Shown here: positions 23,391 to 33,505 of the stretch, in pieces | Numbering within the stretch: position 1 is the stretch's first letter | Layout of the letters: each line of letters opens with the position of its first letter | Source of the DNA: Silene conica | Taxonomy: Eukaryota > Streptophyta > Magnoliopsida > Caryophyllales > Caryophyllaceae | NCBI GenBank assembly: GCA_029255685.2 | Contig: CM055311.2 | Location: 201,001 to 265,000 of the forward strand | Length of the DNA stretch: 64,000 bases | Direction of reading: 5' to 3' | Translations under genes and position numbers: made by a program | Notes under the pieces: model-generated | Database searches by the model: none | The model's input: the letters and a program-made list of their open reading frames with translations, nothing else | Told to the model about the DNA's origin: nothing

Positions 23391-26300
23391 TTACAAATGG
23401 CATTGAATACTATCCAACCACACTCTATCTCTAGTTGTCATGAATTGCGTTGTTTTGACTCTGATTCTGGCTATTATCACTTTTCTCATGTCTTCCATGA
23501 TAACCTCAGGCCTCATGAGTTGTAATTTCAGGCGACATTCATTCCGCTGTCTCCAAACATAATACCAGCAAGTACACACTGCTACCCTTCCAACTGTCCT
23601 CTGCAATTTAGTATACCCTGCTCTCGTCTGACCCAACTTTAGTCCCAGCCACTTCTCCAATGCTACCCATAGGCTCTTTGTATAAGCACAATTAGCAAAC
23701 AAGTGCTCATGAGTTTCTTCCTCCTGCTCACATATAACACATTTGTCCTCATGGCAGATCCCATTCCTTTTCAGTCTTTCTCGAGTCTGCAACCCTTTCT
23801 GCATCACCATCCAAGCATTCAAGGAATGCTTAGGGTAGTTCCAATTCTCCCAAACTAACCTGTACCAGGGCACACTTTGCTCCTGTCCATTCAGCCATTT
23901 ATATCCTGAACTCACAGTATACCCTTTCCTATCATGAAGCCACACTCCATTCTGATAACCAGCCTGCATCTTATCCTTTACTTTACACACATTCCGCCAA
24001 TTCCAGTTAGCATCATTTGGCGGATGATAATCAGTCCAACTTCTTCCTTTCAAATAAACATGGTCTATCCATAAGACCCATAGTCTATCCGCTTTCATGT
24101 GAATCCAACTCACCAACTTCCCAATCATAGCTACATTCCACACACCCACATTCTTAATATCCAGACCACCTGCAATTTTCCTCTGACATACCCGTTCCCA
24201 CGCAATACTAGGAACTCTTTGATACTCCACTTGCCCACTCCAGAAGTAGTTTCTACAAATGGCCTCAATCCTCTTCACGACTCCTTTTGGAATGAGGAAG
24301 ATATTTGCCCAGTAATTATGTAGGGTGTTCAAAACCGAATTTATGAGAATTAATCTTCCTGCATAGCTCAAGTGTCTTGCTCTCAATCCTCTAATTCTGC
24401 TACTGATCTTCTCCAATAACAGATTGCAGTCCTTCTTCAAGAGTCTTCCTGGCTGAACTGGGATCCCCAGGTATTTAAAAGGTAACACTCCTTCTTTATA
24501 TCCACTGACTTGAATAATTTCCTGCTTAATACTCAATGGCACACCACTAAAGACCACCTCAGACTTAGTTGGACTAACTTGGAGTCCAGAAGCTACAGAA
24601 AAGGTAGCCAAGGATCTCAACAGTAGCATTATGGACCTCACATCCCCCTTGCTAAATAACAAAACGTCATCCGCAAACAACAAATGGGTTAGCTTCATTC
24701 CCTTACACATTGGATGATACCTAAAATATTGAGTTTCTGTTGTGTATTTAAGGATTCTTGTCATATACTCCATACAAATGCAAAAGACTAAGGGAGATAT
24801 TGGATCCCCTTGCCTTAGACCTCTAAGCCCCTTAAAATACCCAAAATGCACTCCATTCATGTTTAAGGTATAAGAAGGAGATGTAATACATAGCATTACC
24901 AGCTTCCTGAAAGTATCTGGAAATTGCAAAGCCATCATCATCTGGTCCACAAACCTCCACTCAATAGAATCATACGCTTTCTGTAAGTCTAGCTTGAATA
25001 GACACCTTGGAGTTGTTACTCCTCTACTATAATGCCTCACCAAATCTTGGCTAATCAAAATATTTTCCAAGATGCTTCTACCCTTTATAAATGCACATTG
25101 ATTGTTGCTTATGATGTCAGGTAAAACCATGGCCAACCTATTACACAGCAGCTTCGAGATTGTTTTGTAAATGACATTACAACAGGAAATGGGTCTATAT
25201 TGCTTCACACTTGTTGGTCTGTCTACTTTAGGAATGAGGCTGATAACAGTAGCATTAACCTGTTTTAACAAGTTACCAGTTTGAAACACATCCATAATAG
25301 CCTCACACACATCTTCTCCAACAACCTCCCAGGCATCCCTATAGAATTGGCTAGTGTATCCATCAGGACCAGGAGATTTATCCTTAGGTATACTAAATAA
25401 GCAATTCTTCACTTCCTCAGCAGTCACTGGCTTAAGTAGTATCTCTCTATGCCTATCATTGCAACAGACTCCCCTCTTGACAACATGATCATAAACAGGA
25501 GTTGTGTTATGACTTGTTCCAAGTAAATCCTCATAATACTTCAGGAAGGCATGTTGAATTGCATCACCAGTAACACATATATGCCCATCCATATCCTCCA
25601 CTTGGAAAATCTTATTCTGCATAATTCTTTTCTTAATAGCAGAATGAAAATAAGCAGTATTCATATCCCCTCCTCTCATCCACTGTAATTTTGCCTTTTG
25701 AGCCAAAAAACTATCTCGAGCTGCAGTCATCTCTCTAAGCCTCTCTGCTAATTCAATCTCCTTCTCTAATAGCACATGATCTCCAGGAGCATCAACTAAC
25801 AGTTTTTGAACCCTGTCCAGATCAAGACTAGTTACATGAGTACTATTCTCAATATCAGAAAAACAAGAGGAGTTAATCCTCTTCATTACTGGCTTCAGAG
25901 CCTTCAGTCTCTTAACCAGTTTAAACATTTTTGTGCCATTCAAGGACTGTTGCCAAACCTGCTCCACCTCTTCTTTGAATTGTTGAGCCTTACCCCACAT
26001 ATTATAATATTTGAAGCATTTCTGACCCACAAAACTTAACTTCCTGTTGACCACTGTACAAGGGCAGTGATCAAACAAGCCTTCAGGGTGAAAGTGAGCT
26101 ATATAATCTCCATTCTCCTCCATCCACTCACTATTTCCCATTACTCTATCCAACCTACTATACCTCCTTTCAGCCACTTCTTGTTTATTAGTCCATGTAT
26201 AGTAAGCCCCAGATGCTACTAGATCATCCATACCACACAAGGATACACATTCTTGGAAGTGTTCAATTTCCATTTCAGTAGATTGCCCCCCAAGACGTTC

Positions 26301-26786
26301 TGCTGGAGATAAGACAGTGTTGAAATCCCCCATCCATATCCATGGACCAGGAATAGTATTAGCAGACTTCTTCAGGAAATCCCATAACTCCACTCTCTCA
26401 TAAACCCCATTCATAGCATAAATCATAGTCAGCATAAACTGATTCCCATTATTCCTATCCATCACCTGAACATGAATATGCTGAGCACCATAGTCCAAAA
26501 CATTCACTGTAAAAACATTTGGCTTCCAAAATAACCAGATTCTTCCCCCTTTATGCCAACTACAGTTCGTGGTAATACTCCATCCCTCACATAAAGTACT
26601 ATTCTTATTATTAAAACTTGAGTGCTTTAATTTTGTTTCCAAAAGTCCAAAAAGACCTACATTATTATTAGACATGAACCACTTAACTACTTTCTGCTTA
26701 TTCAGGTCATTTAGACCCCTTACGTTCCAAAATCCAAGACTATTCATGAGTATCTTTGTCAGGTGGATCCTTCTCTCCCCCAGCAA
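23391..26786 (-). CDS. LINE ORF2: endonuclease and reverse transcriptase
   Basis: This 1131-residue protein nicks DNA and copies LINE RNA by target-primed reverse transcription. An apurinic-type endonuclease fills about residues 15-245, with FWNVRGLN, the glutamate in LLETKLK, GDFNTV and FDHCP as catalytic-site motifs. The reverse transcriptase lies at about 470-760, with KLDLQKAYDSIEW supplying the first aspartate and FADDVLLF the catalytic pair. A C-terminal zf-RVT module near 960-1060 includes CVICEQEEETHEHLFANC. Length is typical for plant L1 ORF2, and no stop interrupts it. The start methionine MLGERR overlaps the end of ORF1. No RNase H domain is seen. Confidence 0.92.
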   Translation of the reverse strand: MLGERRIHLTKILMNSLGFWNVRGLNDLNKQKVVKWFMSNNNVGLFGLLETKLKHSSFNNKNSTLCEGWSITTNCSWHKGGRIWLFWKPNVFTVNVLDYGAQHIHVQVMDRNNGNQFMLTMIYAMNGVYERVELWDFLKKSANTIPGPWIWMGDFNTVLSPAERLGGQSTEMEIEHFQECVSLCGMDDLVASGAYYTWTNKQEVAERRYSRLDRVMGNSEWMEENGDYIAHFHPEGLFDHCPCTVVNRKLSFVGQKCFKYYNMWGKAQQFKEEVEQVWQQSLNGTKMFKLVKRLKALKPVMKRINSSCFSDIENSTHVTSLDLDRVQKLLVDAPGDHVLLEKEIELAERLREMTAARDSFLAQKAKLQWMRGGDMNTAYFHSAIKKRIMQNKIFQVEDMDGHICVTGDAIQHAFLKYYEDLLGTSHNTTPVYDHVVKRGVCCNDRHREILLKPVTAEEVKNCLFSIPKDKSPGPDGYTSQFYRDAWEVVGEDVCEAIMDVFQTGNLLKQVNATVISLIPKVDRPTSVKQYRPISCCNVIYKTISKLLCNRLAMVLPDIISNNQCAFIKGRSILENILISQDLVRHYSRGVTTPRCLFKLDLQKAYDSIEWRFVDQMMMALQFPDTFRKLVMLCITSPSYTLNMNGVHFGYFKGLRGLRQGDPISPLVFCICMEYMTRILKYTTETQYFRYHPMCKGMKLTHLLFADDVLLFSKGDVRSIMLLLRSLATFSVASGLQVSPTKSEVVFSGVPLSIKQEIIQVSGYKEGVLPFKYLGIPVQPGRLLKKDCNLLLEKISSRIRGLRARHLSYAGRLILINSVLNTLHNYWANIFLIPKGVVKRIEAICRNYFWSGQVEYQRVPSIAWERVCQRKIAGGLDIKNVGVWNVAMIGKLVSWIHMKADRLWVLWIDHVYLKGRSWTDYHPPNDANWNWRNVCKVKDKMQAGYQNGVWLHDRKGYTVSSGYKWLNGQEQSVPWYRLVWENWNYPKHSLNAWMVMQKGLQTRERLKRNGICHEDKCVICEQEEETHEHLFANCAYTKSLWVALEKWLGLKLGQTRAGYTKLQRTVGRVAVCTCWYYVWRQRNECRLKLQLMRPEVIMEDMRKVIIARIRVKTTQFMTTRDRVWLDSIQCHL

Positions 26787-27782
26787 CCCTTTCGTTTGGA
26801 GAAATCATATTATTCAAAGCATCAGCAAAAGAGTAATTACTGAACCTCCCAGATAGTCTAACACCCTCTAGATTATTCTGCCTATGCATCCTAGGTACAT
26901 GTTTTGCAGGCACCCCAGCTTGCACAGCCCCCAAAGAAGGGAAAACCTCAGGTGTGAACATAGTAGGAATCGGTAAATTTTGCTCTGGTTGTGGCACTGG
27001 CTTCCAAATTTGTTTAGGAGGTAATTTCTTTCCTCCATCTTCCTTTTTTTCCTGCCTCTTAGCTTTAACCTTTCTGCACTGATCACTCTTGTGGCCAATA
27101 CCATTACAACTAGTACATGTTATGGGTCTCCATTCATAGCTAACCCCCACATTGACCACTAGTCCTTTTTCATCCAGAAATTTGATTTTATCAGGTAACT
27201 CTTGATCCATTTTTAGTTCAACCAAGACTCTAGCATGACTCAACAAAGTTTTGTCCTCCGTATCCTGATCCATTCTAATGTAATTTCCAACTAGGCCAGC
27301 TATTCTAGGTAGACAATTTCCCCAGAACTTCAATGGTACTCCAGTCAGTTTAATCCATACTGGCACTAGATCCACGGTTTCCTTTACAAATTCCATGTCC
27401 ACAGTCATTTCCTTAACAACAACTGGCTTATTTTCAAACAAGTAATATCCAGACCTCAACAAAGCATCCTTACCAGCAACATCATGAAATCGAACAATAA
27501 AACTACCATTCTCCAAAAAAGACAGTTTATCAATACCATATTCACCCCAAACATGATAGACATAATCCTCAATAACCCCCCATGGTGGATTAGCACCCAA
27601 AATATAACAAAAAACAGCAGAGTGCCAAAAATCAACCTCGGTTTGTATATCATCCTGTGTGAATTGCAGTAATGCCAAATTTTCTGACTCCTCAACAATA
27701 GGTTCCAGGACAGGTACATTCCTTCCTCCTTGACGAAGCATCCACCTATCCACATCATTCAGATTCTCTTCTTCATGAAGAT
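26740..27782 (-). CDS. LINE ORF1: DUF4283-like nucleic-acid-binding protein (5' end incomplete)
   Basis: The frame remains open to 27864 but leaves the LINE at 27782, so the annotated natural start is missing. The first methionine inside the element is in the MLRQGGRN segment. The central part (VWIKLTGVPLKFW, IAGLVGNYIRMD, ARVLVELK) is the DUF4283 RNA-binding fold of plant LINE and gag-like proteins. It is followed by a CCHC knuckle CTSCNGIGHKSDQC and a basic stretch KVKAKRQEKK. The protein would coat LINE RNA. The product is about 340 residues within the element. Confidence 0.85.
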
Positions 27783-28334
27783 CCCTGAGCGTAATGGTGG
27801 CTAACCATGTTATGTCGTTTATGAAATTACATTGATGTTGATTTGTATGAATACTCCTGATCACGTTAATGCTATTTCTTGGGTTAATAATTAGTAGGCA
27901 GTAGTACCACTATTTCAAGAATTCCTTAGGGCCTGTTTGAAAACTTATATTTGGGATTGAAGTCAGGAAATGGTCCAATTACCACGTTTTGCAGACCAAA
28001 AGAATTGGAATTGGAATTGGGTCAAATCCCACTTAATTCCGGCCCAATGTAAATCACAACCTCACAATTCCCTTCTAGAACCCGATCATTTGATTTCCAA
28101 CCCTGACAACTGTCTTCCTCCCTCTCAATCAGACGATCTCTAATCTCTTAATTAGGCGAGAGCTCTAAACCTTAAATTTCTCCCCATTTTTGCTGATTTT
28201 GCACTAGGTATCGATCAACTTCTTAAATTTCTTCTTTATTTTCGCCTTATTGTTATAATTGCAACACTTTGATACAAATTTGTATGATTATTTTCGAATT
28301 ATTACAGTGTTGTATTAGTATCGATTTCCAATGT

Positions 28335-28495
28335 TTTTGGTGCATGATTCTTCATTTTATTACGAATTTGGTGCATGATTATTCGTTTTTGGTGCATGAA
28401 TTTGACATCTTTCTCTTATGTTCATTTTATTACGTTTTTGTTTCAGCTTCCAGTTCATTTTATTACGTTTTTGGTGCATGATTTTTCGTTTTTGT
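28335..28495. repeat. short direct repeats TTGGTGCATGATT and TTCATTTTATTACG
   Basis: The word TTTTTGGTGCATGA occurs about four times and TTCATTTTATTACG about three times in 160 bp, within the Harbinger derivative. It looks like slippage or local duplication. Confidence 0.7.
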
Positions 28496-28608
28496 TTGCC
28501 TCTAAGTTCTGTTGTTTTTTATTGCTTATATTGTGCTGTTACATGAGAAGGTGTACCCGTGTTTTCTATCCGTTGATGTTCGATACAATCTTCATTGTGC
28601 GTCATAGG

Positions 28609-29300
28609 TAGAGATGGCAATGGGTAGGATCTGGACAGGATCCAGTAGGATCCAGATCCGGATCCATTTTAAAATGGTATATCCAGATCCTACCCTTATC
28701 CTTAAGGTCCGAAATTTGTAGATCCATATCCGCATCCTAAGGATCTGGGTAGGATCTGGATAAAATCCAGATCCGTCAATCTCCAACGTTACATTCAAAT
28801 GAAACCGCACCAAGTCACTATTATACACTATTTCACTTTTACTTGTCAATTGGAGACGATGTTTTAGTCGAATTACCCTTTATTAGCTCCACTGGTTTAA
28901 AAATCATAGTCTAAAAGAAACAAAAAGAGTGTGCAAAGTGTTAAAAAGTCTTATAGCAACTTACAAATAAGGTTTACAAACCGCAAAATAATTATAATTT
29001 CAACAATTCATAATAAAAATAATTGTTCAAACAAAATAAACATTAATACTTTATTCCTTCTTTCCATATCTAACTTTGAAAGGTCGAATCTATCCAAAAA
29101 TTACCCTTATACAAACTAAATGAGGGTCCAAGGGTAGGATCTGGATCTTAGTGGTGGGATCCAGATCCGACCCTCGTACTTGTATAAGGATATGGGTCTG
29201 ATCCATATCCTAAGGATCTAAAATAATGGGATCCATATCCTACCCTTGGGTATAGGGTCTGGTGGATCTGGGTAGGATCCGGGATCCGTTGCCATCTCTA
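28609..29300. mobile_element. hAT-type MITE (TAGAGATGGCAA ends)
   Basis: The element runs TAGAGATGGCAATGGG...CCGTTGCCATCTCTA with an exact 8-bp TSD GTCATAGG (28601-28608 and 29301-29308). Both subterminal regions are packed with GGATCTGG/CCAGATCC words, giving repeated inverted pairs. 692 bp, no transposase. Confidence 0.9.
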
Positions 29301-30011
29301 GTCATAGGAGACATCTATGTGTTTCTTACATAGGGGAATTGATTCTTATATTTCTCCCCCTCCATTAGCAGTAGTTTTTGACATTCTGAATATTGTTGTT
29401 GTATATCTTGTGGGTTGTGGCGGTTCAATAGTTGTTTAAGGTGAAGGTAAATCGTATTGAGGGAATGGCGAAATATGGGTAAGACACTAAGACAGGCAGT
29501 GAAATATGAAAAACACAGTAGTACATACATACAGTAGTGTTGATAAATAAGACAGGTTTTGTATGAGTAAACAATAATTGATGAATAAGTTGTTCATAAA
29601 TAATACTCCTACTCTGTATAATGTACATATAAGTAAGTGTACTGTGTATGATATCAGTTATTGGTTTGTTGGTAGTTTATATGAGTATATGAGTATATGA
29701 ATATGATTAGTGAACAGGATTGGATGTTATCATCTGATTAACAAGTAATATCATTGATAAATGTAAAGAAGATGTATGTGGGAGAGATAGATATGAATGT
29801 ATAACTGGACCGCTGAAGAATTAAAAAGTAGTAATGGTAGTATGAACTTTTAGTAAGGTCGAAAGGTCAGTTTGAAGAAGGAAGCAGCATGTGGCTATAC
29901 GATATAATGTCTAGCTTTCTTTGAATCATGCATGTTTTCCTACTTGTCCTATTTTTATTTGAGCTTTATATCATCACTATTTGTTTCATTGGTGTGTCTA
30001 CGTGACACACT

Positions 30012-30153
30012 TGTGTTCTTCTGTCTTATCTTCTACTCTCATGACATTTACTCCTTTTGGTATCATGCATCAAAAGTTCAGTTGTGTTCTTCTGTCTTAT
30101 CTTCTACTCTCATGACATTTACTCCTTTTGGTATCATCAAAAGTTCAAATTCT
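30012..30153 (+). repeat. ~70-bp tandem duplication
   Basis: TGTGTTCTTCTGTCTTATCT... through CCTTTTGGTATCAT and AAAAGTTCA occurs twice in a row with one small length difference. Non-coding, within the Harbinger derivative. Confidence 0.9.
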
Positions 30154-30610
30154 GTTACATCAGAATATAAATGTTGAGCAGTCACTAGTTTTGCAGATCA
30201 GTCTATGTTGCATCAGAATATGAATGTTGAAGGATAATTTCTCTGTTCTATGATCTGGCAAAATGGCAAACATGATTTGGACATTGGGTTAGGTTGAAGT
30301 CTGAGATGTGGGTGACTTTGTATGGGTGTGTGTTGTATACTTTGGTTTTGGACTTGAGGACTTGTGTTTTATACGGTGCTTTTTCTATCAGTTTTCATTT
30401 ACACTTCGTTTGGATATATATATTTTGATGGGTGTTCTGAATAAACAGCATGTCCCTCTCATTATTTTATTGATGCTTATTTTAACTTTCTTGTTAGGAA
30501 CCTCCACTTGCAGCCCCTTACAAAAATAAGGCGATAGAGTATTGGGATATATGTATTTTATGTGGCCATGATAGAGCTTTAGGTGATGGTGTGGAGGTTC
30601 ACACAAATCA

Positions 30611-30862
30611 ATGTCTTCGTCGGGGTCTAAGAAGCAAAAACGAGATCGGTTGGCGGATGCGGTTAGTAAGTTTACTGAGTGCTTTAGCGACTATGTTCAA
30701 AGCAAGCCGAAAGAGATTCTGAAACCTTCACCAGAAGAAATTCATGAAGCTGTGAATAATGTTTATGGTATTGGGAGGCACCAAGCTATGAGGGCAGTGA
30801 AGAGGTTTCTTAGTGGTCCGATCGAGGAATTTTGGATGCTCAAAAAAACTCCCGGAAGATGA
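30611..30862 (+). pseudogene. remnant of Harbinger ORF1 (Myb/SANT-like protein) C-terminal part
   Basis: The 83-residue frame begins MSSSGSKKQKRDRLADAV and continues with EIHEAVNNVYGIGRHQAM and AVKRFLSGPIEEFWML. The helical tail resembles the C-terminal region of plant L10-interacting Myb/SANT-like proteins, which are also ORF1 of PIF/Harbinger transposons and bind transposon ends. The N-terminal Myb/SANT domain is not present nearby. It lies between the inverted ends of the 27929-31185 element, consistent with a deletion derivative. It could alternatively be the last exon of a captured host gene. Confidence 0.5.
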
Positions 30863-30917
30863 AAAATTAGATTGGGTCCTACTTTGTTTAAATGAACAAT
30901 AGTTACGTGTAAAAAAA

Positions 30918-30992
30918 TTGGTGTAGTTGAATCTTTCGTATTTGGTGTAGTTAAATCTTTCATATTTGGTGTAGCTGGATCTTTCGTATTTG
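30918..30992 (+). repeat. three tandem copies of a 24-bp unit
   Basis: GTGTAGTTGAATCTTTCGTATTTG repeats three times with two or three substitutions, just downstream of the ORF1 remnant. Confidence 0.85.
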
Positions 30993-31254
30993 TTCTCAAA
31001 ATGAAATCTTTAGCTTTGAAATCCAAGACTCTCCCAAACATCATTTGAATTGAAATTTGCAATTCAATTCCAGGGGTACCTTCAACAATTTCGTGGAATT
31101 GGAATTGGAATTGAACTTCAACAATTCAATATCTAGAATTGGATTCATGCAAAATTGAAATAATTCTAAGTTCCCAAACACAACCTAACTTCATTTGAAT
31201 TTAAGACTGATTTGGCCTAGGTTTTATCTGCCCCTTATTAATTATGTTTGGTTT

Positions 31255-31580
31255 GATTCATTTGAAGGGGATCACAGCGTAATGGTATGTAACTATGCTA
31301 TGCCGTCTATGAAATTACATTTCCGCTTATTTGTTTGAACGTTTTTGGTTTATAATTAGTATACCGTAGCGTCACTCATTATTGACGCTGAATTGTTTGA
31401 AGGTTTCTGTTCACGTTTTTTGAATTATTGGGTGTATAATTAGTAGGCAGTATAATACAACTCATTCTTGATCTGGTTTGGCTCGATTTAACGGGTTTGA
31501 TTATCCGCTCCTTCGGAATCATTTGGAAGGGGATCACAGCGGAATGGTATCTAACCATGATGCCATTTATCAAATTATAT
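31255..31580 (+). repeat. further intron repeats with GGATCACAGCGNAATGG core
   Basis: Cores near 31269 and 31530 belong to the same degenerate family as those at 22748 and 22950. A weaker copy lacking the first half is near 31823 (ACCATGATATGTCGTTTAT). Each core lies between an AG and a GTATNTAAC, resembling splice sites. Confidence 0.75.
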
Positions 31581-31669
31581 TGCTGCTTATTCGTTTGCAG
31601 TACGCTAATTTATTTTAATTGGTATATAGTTAGTATTCCATATAATCATTCATTATTGAACTGTTACAG

Positions 31670-31711
31670 ATGGGTTCTGTGGTTCTTAATCTGGGATATG
31701 GCTAAGGCTCG
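31670..31711 (+). other. candidate 42-nt 5'-UTR exon with an 11-codon upstream ORF
   Basis: TTACAG precedes and GTAAAT follows a 42-nt stretch that begins ATGGGTTCTGTGG and encodes MGSVVLNLGYG-stop. It is followed about 330 bp later by a second acceptor-like GATTTAG just before the MPPSP start codon. The same 42 nt are kept in the duplicate copy at 63319-63360. The exon status is inferred from splice-like edges only. Confidence 0.4.
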
Positions 31712-32039
31712 GTAAATAATGTTCCTGCTACTATTTTCTGCACAGTTTCCGTTTCCTTTTCATGTGTTGTGTTCCGTTAATGTATCTATACTTATTTGGA
31801 TTTCCAACCTACTGTTGGATTACCATGATATGTCGTTTATAAAATTCTTTGCTCTCATTGAGTTTCTCGCTCGATTCAGTTTCATTAGTGAATTTTGATT
31901 GCGAGAACTTTATTAGTAAGATAACTTATTATCTTTGGTGGGCAAGTATCACAAGCTTATGTATTTTCTTCGGCTTATTGCTTTAGAGTATGAGTTGCAT
32001 TTCTTGATGCCAAAGTTGGGAGTGATTTAGGCATTCAAG

Positions 32040-32430
32040 ATGCCACCTTCTCCGTCCTTGGGGCGCTCTTCCAGGGGTGATTATCGTAGTGAAAGCCATA
32101 AGAGAGGACGTAGTCTCGAGGGCGTGTTATCTTTTATAGAAAAAAATGATGATCTTGCTTTATTCAATGAATTGCAATGCAGAGAAAGACGGAATTTTCT
32201 TCTTGAGTCAGTTGACGATTTTGAAGATTTTGTTATGTAATTTCTTCTGCTCTTATCCTTTATTGTTGTTTGAACTGTGAAGTATTTCATAGGCAATTCA
32301 ATGCTTCATAGTGCTAAATGTCTGTGTAACTTGCATTTGTGAATTTCCTGCTTCCAGAGCCAAGCCATTTATGGATTTCAAGCTTGGAATCAATGCAGCG
32401 CAGGGCAGCAACAAATGCAGCAATAATTAA
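32040..32430 (+). pseudogene. 5' fragment of an MPPSP...HKRGRSLE serine/proline-rich family gene
   Basis: Exon 1 (32040-32236) encodes MPPSPSLGRSSRGDYRSES, HKRGRSLEGVL and LALFNELQCRERRNFLLES, then DDFEDF. This is the conserved start of a plant family usually annotated as endochitinase A-like, mucin-like or basic proline-rich protein, some of whose members associate with microtubules. A GTAATT donor and a CCAG acceptor at 32357 join in phase to exon 2, which gives AKPFMDFKLGIN, matching the family's FSDFKLGI segment. The frame then enters CAG-rich repeats and stops at 32430, after about 91 codons, whereas family members are several hundred residues long. The downstream gene is missing and element A follows. 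Probably a broken host gene. Confidence 0.6.
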
Positions 32431-32520
32431 CAGCAATAAACAAGCATAGTAGCAGCAGCCACCAAAGCACGACAACAGCAGCGTGCGATAGCAACAACCA
32501 CGCAGCAACAAACAAGCATA
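32392..32520 (+). repeat. CAG/CAA-rich low-complexity sequence
   Basis: Imperfect GCAGCAACAA and AGCAGCAGCC words, with AACAAGCATAGT occurring twice (about 32438 and 32510). It replaces the expected continuation of the MPPSP-family exon 2. Confidence 0.7.
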
Positions 32521-32728
32521 GTGTTAAATGTTCGTGCTCACAAATTCAGTCTTTGAATTGTAGTCTGGTTATAGAAGTAGAAGTAGGGAAGGTTTAATGT
32601 ATTGTAATTCTTATTCATGCTTGATGTACAGCTGCCGTTCATATATATACAAATACATATCCTAGAAGCTACCAACTACTCTCCTAAAGATATGCTTAGA
32701 ATATATGTTTAGGTCAAAATTTACCTAA

Positions 32729-33342
32729 TGCTGTTTATGGAGGTTATAATGATTTCAAGCCTAGATTATGGTATGTTTAGATGAGTTAATTGCTAAGAGA
32801 TTAAGAGAGAGAGAGATATAGAGGAACACAAAGAAATGATGACGCAGAAAACCCCTTAGGGAAAAACTGCGGGAGGAAGGTTTCCTCCAAGTTTCTACTA
32901 GAATTCTCCTTCAGAGTATGCCTCGTATTACAAGTATTTTTTAGGGTTTGTTTGATGCTCTGGTGTGCTTTGTATGCGAATGAATGTTCTAACTTACAAG
33001 GTTTGCATATATATAAAGTTTTCTTCCTAGGGACCGTTGGATCTGGCCACAATCCAACGGATCTTTTCTTCTTCTTTTACCCACTTTTGGCTTCTTCTTT
33101 CTGCTTGCTTTTTCTGACGGAGTCTGGATGTGTGGCCATTTAAGGCAAATCTCGAGCCTTGGTTCTTTTAGCCTTTTCCCCTTCCTCGTCTTTGCCGCCT
33201 TCTTCCTTCTCTTGCACTCTTTCTCTATTGTGGACTTTTCTTCCTCTTCATCCCATTGACTTTGGTGCCAAGTATGCATCCTTGGGCCAATTACACAATG
33301 CCACGTGTTAAGGCATAAAATGACATATTTTGGGGCATAACA
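32729..33342 (-). repeat. element A, 3' LTR
   Basis: It runs from TGCTGTTTATGGAGG to GGGGCATAACA. A purine tract on the minus strand (CTGGGGGCT) lies immediately inside at 33343-33352. The first ~430 bp match 62484-62913 at about 98 percent by eye. It includes TATATATAAAG at 33008-33018, which could be a TATA box on the plus strand. Confidence 0.8.
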
Positions 33343-33505
33343 TTAGCCCCCAGTTCTTGCATAAATATATTTATGCGGGAACTCCTGCAGCTTCTGGACT
33401 CAGAGTTCAGGTGTAGGCTTCGTGTAGAAACTTCGGGTAGAATTGCCGGCTAGGGGGAACATTGATGGGACGTGTAGCGGTTTTTGCCAAAAACCCGTTT
33501 AATGT

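Larger units (their letters stand above)
23326..27782 (-). mobile_element. L1-type LINE, both ORFs open
   Basis: A minus-strand element of 4457 bp ends in a poly-A tail (T-run at 23326-23334 on the plus strand). It is flanked by an exact 15-bp TSD CCCTGAGCGTAATGG (23311-23325 and 27783-27797). The left TSD overlaps the last bases of the hAT MITE, so the LINE came after it. ORF1 and ORF2 overlap by 47 bp in different frames. No 5' UTR is visible, so the copy is probably slightly 5'-truncated, as is common for LINEs. The open ORFs and perfect TSD indicate youth. Confidence 0.9.
27929..31185. mobile_element. 3.3-kb PIF/Harbinger-type element derivative
   Basis: Left GGGCCTGTTTGAAAACTTA and right TTCCCAAACACAACC are imperfect inverted ends. 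The related intron repeat at about 22668 reads ATTCCTTAACTTC without an insertion. Here the two halves are ATTCCTTA (left) and TAACTTC (right), fitting a TTA or TA target with at most one change. It contains an ORF1-type remnant at 30611-30862, several short tandem repeats and a hAT MITE. No DDE transposase is visible, so it is non-autonomous. Confidence 0.6.

Noticed and set aside
23391-26856. Plus-strand ORFs opposite the LINE (for example 24099-24323, 25806-26039, 26569-26856)
   Set aside because: They are antisense shadows of ORF2 and ORF1 with no independent support.
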